From Thereva unica (taxonomy: Eukaryota; Arthropoda; Insecta; Diptera; Therevidae), in assembly GCA_949987705.1 (NCBI GenBank), contig OX465281.1:174420516-174484515 (forward strand): a DNA stretch of 64,000 bases, read 5' to 3'. Shown piece after piece: positions 55,801 to 64,000 of the stretch. Each line of letters starts with the position of its first letter. Position 1 is the stretch's first letter. The position numbers and the translations under genes are program-made. The notes below the pieces were generated by a model that searched no databases, was not told where the DNA came from, and saw nothing but the letters and a program-made list of their open reading frames with translations.

Positions 55801-58800
55801 TAATACATAATACATAATACATAATACATAATACATAATACATAATACATAATACATAATACATAATACATAATACATAATACATAATACATAATACATA
55901 ATACATAATACATAATACATAATACATAATACATAATACATAATACATAATACATAATACATAATACATAATACATAATACATAATACATAATACATAAT
56001 ACATAATACATAATACATAATACATAATACATAATACATAATACATAATACATAATACATAATACATAATACATAATACATAATACATAATACATAATAC
56101 ATAATACATAATACATAATACATAATACATAATACATAATACATAATACATAATACATAATACATAATACATAATACATAATACATAATACATAATACAT
56201 AATACATAATACATAATACATAATACATAATACATAATACATAATACATAATACATAATACATAATACATAATACATAATACATAATACATAATACATAA
56301 TACATAATACATAATACATAATACATAATACATAATACATAATACATAATACATAATACATAATACATAATACATAATACATAATACATAATACATAATA
56401 CATAATACATAATACATAATACATAATACATAATACATAATACATAATACATAATACATAATACATAATACATAATACATAATACATAATACATAATACA
56501 TAATACATAATACATAATACATAATACATAATACATAATACATAATACATAATACATAATACATAATACATAATACATAATACATAATACATAATACATA
56601 ATACATAATACATAATACATAATACATAATACATAATACATAATACATAATACATAATACATAATACATAATACATAATACATAATACATAATACATAAT
56701 ACATAATACATAATACATAATACATAATACATAATACATAATACATAATACATAATACATAATACATAATACATAATACATAATACATAATACATAATAC
56801 ATAATACATAATACATAATACATAATACATAATACATAATACATAATACATAATACATAATACATAATACATAATACATAATACATAATACATAATACAT
56901 AATACATAATACATAATACATAATACATAATACATAATACATAATACATAATACATAATACATAATACATAATACATAATACATAATACATAATACATAA
57001 TACATAATACATAATACATAATACATAATACATAATACATAATACATAATACATAATACATAATACATAATACATAATACATAATACATAATACATAATA
57101 CATAATACATAATACATAATACATAATACATAATACATAATACATAATACATAATACATAATACATAATACATAATACATAATACATAATACATAATACA
57201 TAATACATAATACATAATACATAATACATAATACATAATACATAATACATAATACATAATACATAATACATAATACATAATACATAATACATAATACATA
57301 ATACATAATACATAATACATAATACATAATACATAATACATAATACATAATACATAATACATAATACATAATACATAATACATAATACATAATACATAAT
57401 ACATAATACATAATACATAATACATAATACATAATACATAATACATAATACATAATACATAATACATAATACATAATACATAATACATAATACATAATAC
57501 ATAATACATAATACATAATACATAATACATAATACATAATACATAATACATAATACATAATACATAATACATAATACATAATACATAATACATAATACAT
57601 AATACATAATACATAATACATAATACATAATACATAATACATAATACATAATACATAATACATAATACATAATACATAATACATAATACATAATACATAA
57701 TACATAATACATAATACATAATACATAATACATAATACATAATACATAATACATAATACATAATACATAATACATAATACATAATACATAATACATAATA
57801 CATAATACATAATACATAATACATAATACATAATACATAATACATAATACATAATACATAATACATAATACATAATACATAATACATAATACATAATACA
57901 TAATACATAATACATAATACATAATACATAATACATAATACATAATACATAATACATAATACATAATACATAATACATAATACATAATACATAATACATA
58001 ATACATAATACATAATACATAATACATAATACATAATACATAATACATAATACATAATACATAATACATAATACATAATACATAATACATAATACATAAT
58101 ACATAATACATAATACATAATACATAATACATAATACATAATACATAATACATAATACATAATACATAATACATAATACATAATACATAATACATAATAC
58201 ATAATACATAATACATAATACATAATACATAATACATAATACATAATACATAATACATAATACATAATACATAATACATAATACATAATACATAATACAT
58301 AATACATAATACATAATACATAATACATAATACATAATACATAATACATAATACATAATACATAATACATAATACATAATACATAATACATAATACATAA
58401 TACATAATACATAATACATAATACATAATACATAATACATAATACATAATACATAATACATAATACATAATACATAATACATAATACATAATACATAATA
58501 CATAATACATAATACATAATACATAATACATAATACATAATACATAATACATAATACATAATACATAATACATAATACATAATACATAATACATAATACA
58601 TAATACATAATACATAATACATAATACATAATACATAATACATAATACATAATACATAATACATAATACATAATACATAATACATAATACATAATACATA
58701 ATACATAATACATAATACATAATACATAATACATAATACATAATACATAATACATAATACATAATACATAATACATAATACATAATACATAATACATAAT

Positions 58801-60425
58801 ACATAATACATAATACATAATACATAATACATAATACATAATACATAATACATAATACATAATACATAATACATAATACATAATACATAATACATAATAC
58901 ATAATACATAGTACATAGTACATAGTACATAGTACATAGTACATAGTACATAGTACATAGTACATAGTACATAGTACATAGTACATAGTACATAGTACAT
59001 AGTACATAGTACATAGTACATAGTACATAGTACATAGTACATAGTACATAGTACATAGTACATAGTACATAGTACATAGTACATAGTACATAGTACATAG
59101 TACATAGTACATAGTACATAGTACATAGTACATAGTACATAGTACATAGTACATAGTACATAGTACATAGTACATAGTACATAGTACATAGTACATAGTA
59201 CATAGTACATAGTACATAGTACATAGTACATAGTACATAGTACATAGTACATAGTACATAGTACATAGTACATAGTACATAGTACATAGTACATAGTACA
59301 TAGTACATAGTACATAGTACATAATACATAATACATAATACATAATACATAATACATAATACATAATACATAATACATAATACATAATACATAATACATA
59401 ATACATAATACATAATACATAATACATAATACATAATACATAATACATAATACATAATACATAATACATAATACATAATACATAATACATAATACATAAT
59501 ACATAATACATAATACATAATACATAATACATAATACATAATACATAATACATAATACATAATACATAATACATAATACATAATACATAATACATAATAC
59601 ATAATACATAATACATAATACATAATACATAATACATAATACATAATACATAATACATAATACATAATACATAATACATAATACATAATACATAATACAT
59701 AATACATAATACATAATACATAATACATAATACATAATACATAATACATAATACATAATACATAATACATAATACATAATACATAATACATAATACATAA
59801 TACATAATACATAATACATAATACATAATACATAATACATAATACATAATACATAATACATAATACATAATACATAATACATAATACATAATACATAATA
59901 CATAATACATAATACATAATACATAATACATAATACATAATACATAATACATAATACATAATACATAATACATAATACATAATACATAATACATAATACA
60001 TAATACATAATACATAATACATAATACATAATACATAATACATAATACATAATACATAATACATAATACATAATACATAATACATAATACATAATACATA
60101 ATACATAATACATAATACATAATACATAATACATAATACATAATACATAATACATAATACATAATACATAATACATAATACATAATACATAATACATAAT
60201 ACATAATACATAATACATAATACATAATACATAATACATAATACATAATACATAATACATAATACATAATACATAATACATAATACATAATACATAATAC
60301 ATAATACATAATACATAATACATAATACATAATACATAATACATAATACATAATACATAATACATAATACATAATACATAATACATAATACATAATACAT
60401 AATACATAATACATAATACATAATA
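52812..60425 (+). repeat. TACATAA satellite, block 2 (1,087 units)
   Basis: 7614 bases equal 1,087 heptamers, plus the target TA, plus one 3-bp TAA insertion near 55128. It includes a block of 59 consecutive TACATAG units at 58905-59317. Otherwise no variants are seen by eye. Confidence 0.97.
58905..59317 (+). repeat. Homogeneous TACATAG variant block (59 units)
   Basis: 59 consecutive units carry G in place of the last A, with no TACATAA in between, and flanks return at once to TACATAA. The block is exactly 413 bp. Confidence 0.97.
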
Positions 60426-61230
60426 GAGTAACTTCGGGTATTGTGGTATAGGCGGGCAATGTGGTATATTCAATTATCTCGGAAACTAGGTTCATTCAAA
60501 GTCTAGTAATAACAAGTCTTTCATCTTCATACAAAATTTTCACCCGGTTGGTTGTGTGCGTGCATATATGAACATCACTGCTGAGCAAAACTCAACGCAT
60601 ACTTCGTGAATTCAGCGAGACAAAGCCATATTCTGTCTTTACGGTAAAGTATGCTGAACAGAAAAGGAAAGAAAATTAATCAGCTGTCAAAATTGATGCC
60701 ATCAAAACAAACGAGCAAATATGCACCAATACGTCAACATTATCCCTATAGAAACTCATAAAATTTTCTGTTGGTTAGTTGTATGCTAGCGCTTATAAAA
60801 ATATTGCATTCTCTCTCTGATAGCCTGACATCGTCATTTGAAGAACTTATGCATATAGCTGTTCGTCTTTCACTCATTAACCAAATGAAGATGAAAGACT
60901 TGTTAATTTCTAGACTTTGGGTTCATTCTGGCAACACAAATAATATGGAAAGATGACGATGTTAAAAGGAAAAGCGAAACATGTTTTGACACGTGCAAGC
61001 TCAGTTCTGAGTTAGTTCAATTGCGTGAAAGGTTTTGAACTGTTCAATCAACTTTTTTTGTGCTTAATTTAAAAGTGTCTATAATCTTAAGAAATAATAG
61101 TTTTTGAAGTGATTTGTCTAATAAATTACAACTATTAAGTATTCAATTTTGATACATTAATGTGAGTTTCATTATCAATATTTCAGTTTAATACATGAAA
61201 TTAGTTTTTGGGAACGAGTTAAAATCGGCT

Positions 61231-61277
61231 AATGTGGTATAGCTTACGACGGTTAATGTAGTATAGTGTACCACATT
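61231..61277 (+). promoter_or_regulatory. Motif cluster upstream of pogo transposase, copy 2
   Basis: Same arrangement as in copy 1: two direct AATGTRGTATA words and one inverted TGTACCACATT before the ATG. Confidence 0.5.
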
Positions 61278-61350
61278 AGCAGCAATAAATTTGTTTGAAC
61301 TAATTTTTGTCAATTCGATACGCAATCTTTTGCAGAGCTAAGCTCCAAAC

Positions 61351-63405
61351 ATGCCAAAAAAAGGAGAAATACGGAAATGGAATGTTGAAGATATGGAGAA
61401 AGCTATAATTGCCGTAAGAAGCGAGGAAATGGGTATTCTGCTGGCGTCAAAAACATTTTCAGTCCCCCACACTACACTACAACGCATGGCGAGGAGCGAA
61501 AGAACTGTGCAGGAGCTCCTGTCAACTAGATTGGGTCGTAAGCCAATTTTCAATGAAAATATTGAAAATGACCTGGTTCAATACGTTTTGGAGATGGAGT
61601 CACGCTTTTGGGGGCTTACCAGAATGGACATACGATCATTAGCATTCCAAATAGCGCAAAGAAACAACATTCCAAATAAATTTTCTGTTGCGGCAGAGTG
61701 TGCCGGAAAAGATTGGTTTTATGGGTTTTGTAAACGACACAAGAATGTATTAAGTTTGCGTCAACGCACTGGAACATCTTTTGATCGAGCGGCAGGTTTT
61801 ACCCGTGAAAATGTAGAGACATTCTTCAATTTACTAGAAAAAGAGTATGATAAGCACAAATTTCCAGCAAGTCGCATTTGGAATGTCGACGAAACGGAAC
61901 TCTCAGTGGTACAATCCAAACAGCCAAAAGTGCTGGCCCAAAAGGGAAAGAGGCAGATAGGAGCCATGACTTCTGCAGAACGTGGATCTCTTATAACCGT
62001 AATTACCTGTATGAGCGCTGGGGGTGCTTTTATTCCACCGTACTTTATTTTTCCCCGAAAGAATCATAATCCGCTTCTTATGAAAGATGCACCACCTGGA
62101 TCTGAGTCGTCATGCCACATATCTGGATGGGTGCAAATTCCAATATTTACGAAATGGTTTAAGCATTTTTTGGCTTTTACAAAATCATCAAAAGACGAAC
62201 CAGCTTTGCTAATTTTGGATGGGCATTATAACCATACCCGAAATGTGGAACTTATAGATCTTGCACGTGAAAATGGTGTGGTAATAATTTCTCTGCCGCC
62301 ACATTCGACACATAAAATGCAGCCACTAGATAAAACTTTCATGGGGCCTTTAAAAACTTATTATAATGATGAAATTAGACGTTATTCCCGTGAACAAGGC
62401 CGGAAACTTACTCAATATGACTTAGTTGGAATGTTTACTAAGGCCTATTTGAAAGTTCAAACTGGTCAAATTGCTATAAGTGGCTTTAAAACCACAGGAA
62501 TTTATCCTTTCGATAAAAATATTTTCTCAGAAGCGGATTTTATAGCTGGAGAGAAGAGCAATTTGGAAGAGCTGGCTCCAGCAATGGACGCAACTGCAGA
62601 GCCTACTACGCACAGGTCCGAAGAATCTCTCTCATCTACGTATGATTGCAGTGCTAGTACAAGTAAGCAGCCAAAAAATCGAGCCCTTAGAATGAAACAG
62701 ACCTAACTCAAAATTCCCAAACCTTTTGAATTTGCTATAAACTCACCTTAAAACGCCTACTCTAGAACTCTGTAGTGAAAAAGAACCCGAATTATATGTA
62801 AAAAAGGAACAGCGTAAATCACGGGTCACTTTTTTCGATCGCACTATTCACCTATGCATGAACACTGTACTTTCTTGCTCATTTCTCACAAATTGCAATT
62901 TTTGGTGTGAAATAATCTAATTCACAATTTCACAGATAAACACCACGTGACCCCTTGGGAAATATCCCCCCCACCGAAAATTAAGAGGGGTTTACCTGCT
63001 AACAGAGGAAGAAAATCAAAGGCAACTGTTTTGACTACTTCACCTTATAAAAGGGAATTGGAAGTTAGCAGACAAAAAATAGTCACGAAGCGAAACCCCA
63101 TGCCGAAGGAGGAGACCACTAAAATTAAAAAATCTTTAAAACAAATTCGTGGGCGTAAAAAAGAAATAGTTCTATCGTCCAGCGAGTCAGAACAAAGTCT
63201 TAACTTGCAAGAATCAGATGGCGAAGACGAGTTTGAGAATGTTCCGCCATCAAAAGAATCATTTTGCACTTTTTGCAATAAACGTTGGAATGAGGATGCA
63301 ACAGTGGTCAGGTGGATTTCATGCCTACAGTGTCAAATGGTCTGGGCTCACGAAAAATGTGTACCAAATAAAAGCGCTATATTTCTATGCCAGTCTTGCT
63401 TATAA
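61351..63405 (+). CDS. pogo transposase with CENP-B-type HTH and PHD-like finger, copy 2 (intact)
   Basis: Exons 61351-62662 and 62936-63405 (593 aa) with a 273-bp phase-1 intron. Domains are as in copy 1: psq HTH, CENP-B HTH, DDE_1 core with D180, D290, D327, then a basic AT-hook-like linker ('NRGRKSK', 'RGRKKE'), a serine/acid stretch and a complete Cys/His finger CTFC - CLQC - H - C - CQSC resembling a PHD finger. The intron is supported by both splice signals, by frame, and by the finger becoming part of one protein as in related insect pogo proteins (from memory). It is expected to cut and paste the element at TA sites; the finger could bind chromatin, which is inference. Confidence 0.9.
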
Positions 63406-63608
63406 GTGTAAGCCCAAAGGGCATTTTTTATTATTAACGTAAAAAACATTAAAAAAAAAGAAGACTGTTTTCTTTAATTTTTATTTGTTATTTGTTTAAT
63501 CAAGAAAGTATTTTCCGTTTTTTGATATTTGTAATAAAAATTACAAAAAAAATATCTTGTTTATCTAAACATTTCCAAACCCTTAGTTGAAAGGATAGCA
63601 TTAACCGG

Positions 63609-63633
63609 TAATGTGGTATAGTATACCACATTA
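63609..63633. promoter_or_regulatory. 25-bp palindrome near the pogo 3' end, copy 2
   Basis: Identical to the palindrome at 52554-52578. Confidence 0.6.
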
Positions 63634-63866
63634 TAATACTTGCCTATACCGAATTACCCGCCATTTTTCCAAGATGACACTTTTGGGGTTAAGTCCGTTT
63701 TTCAAAAATATAATTTTTAAAGTTCACTGGAATCATTTGACTAAAAGAGAATTTTGTAGGCATTACTCCAACGATAAACTCCTATCAATTTGATAAGATT
63801 TGGCTTCATACTTTTACAGTAATCGTCAAAAAAGGAAACGGTATACCACAATACCCGAACTTACTC

Positions 63867-64000
63867 TACATAATACATAATACATAATACATAATACATA
63901 ATACATAATACATAATACATAATACATAATACATAATACATAATACATAATACATAATACATAATACATAATACATAATACATAATACATAATACATAAT
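63867..64000 (+). repeat. TACATAA satellite, block 3 (cut by the window end)
   Basis: 19 perfect units in the remaining 134 bases, in phase with the target TA. The array continues beyond the window. Confidence 0.96.

Larger units (their letters stand above)
60426..63866 (+). mobile_element. pogo-type (CENP-B-like) DNA transposon, copy 2 (3441 bp)
   Basis: Same ends, same TA duplications (60424-60425, 63867-63868), same orientation and same heptamer position as copy 1, starting 11,066 bp after it. It lacks the 11-bp duplication and so has the intact transposase frame. Confidence 0.95.

Noticed and set aside
44066..60425. Satellite unit as dense bZIP (PAR/E4BP4-type TTATGTAA) binding sites
   Set aside because: The antisense TTATGTAT has one mismatch to that site; with simple AT-rich sequence this is expected by chance.
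44024..60495. Giant minus-strand open frames of 1,765 to 2,574 codons across the satellite
   Set aside because: They are a by-product of a 7-bp repeat with no stop in any minus-strand frame; periodic translation (MYYVLCI) has no sign of protein selection.
44066..64000. TACATAA arrays as a telomere repeat or CRISPR-like array
   Set aside because: The heptamer lacks G-rich telomere character and has no spacers; the blocks are interrupted by transposons and are plain satellite.

Overview
The window reads as repeat-dense heterochromatin of an insect, most likely a fly. The evidence is short introns (44-70 bp class), LTR promoters with a TATA box about 31 bases before a TCAGT initiator, a 7-bp AT-rich simple satellite of the kind known from fly heterochromatin, and a gypsy / I-like / Harbinger / Helentron-like / pogo element mix. 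The species cannot be named from the sequence. Nearly everything is transposon; one short four-exon gene (30944-31954) is the only plausible non-transposon gene.

Layout. 1-6287: two inverted copies of an internally deleted gypsy-type LTR element (A on +, B on -) with an unassigned 0.9-kb spacer. 6296-13788: a PIF/Harbinger transposon with an intact spliced transposase and a convergent Myb/SANT-like gene, split by a Jockey/CR1-type LINE (minus strand) whose 5' edge abuts a 46-bp gypsy integrase scrap and a hAT-like end. 14353-20472: a nearly complete, recently inserted gypsy element C of the same family as A and B, with ATAT target duplications. 20740-23839: remnant of a second gypsy family interrupted by an I-like LINE 3' end. 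23921-24484: a diverged 146-bp tandem repeat. 26003-30756: a field of nested MITEs. 30944-31954: candidate host gene. 32562-43680: three broken copies of a Helentron-like endonuclease region, each cut by a different element within about 40 bp, plus a truncated second-family gypsy whose LTR carries a second complete Harbinger transposon (37968-41229).

44066-64000: the most striking part. Near-perfect TACATAA satellite (756 units, then 1,087 units, then a third block leaving the window) contains two almost identical 3.4-kb pogo-type transposons in the same orientation, in the same register of the heptamer, 11,066 bp apart. The spliced transposase joins a pipsqueak HTH, a CENP-B-type HTH, a DD36D catalytic core and a C-terminal PHD-like zinc finger. 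The noncoding ends carry repeated and palindromic copies of a TAATGTGGTATA motif that also forms part of the terminal repeats. Either the element recently inserted twice into one satellite, or transposon plus satellite is being amplified together as an 11-kb higher-order unit.

Working relations: gypsy C could supply protein in trans to A/B-type deletion derivatives; the two Harbinger elements each carry the transposase plus Myb-like pair typical of that superfamily; several MITEs with 3-bp duplications could be Harbinger-mobilised.
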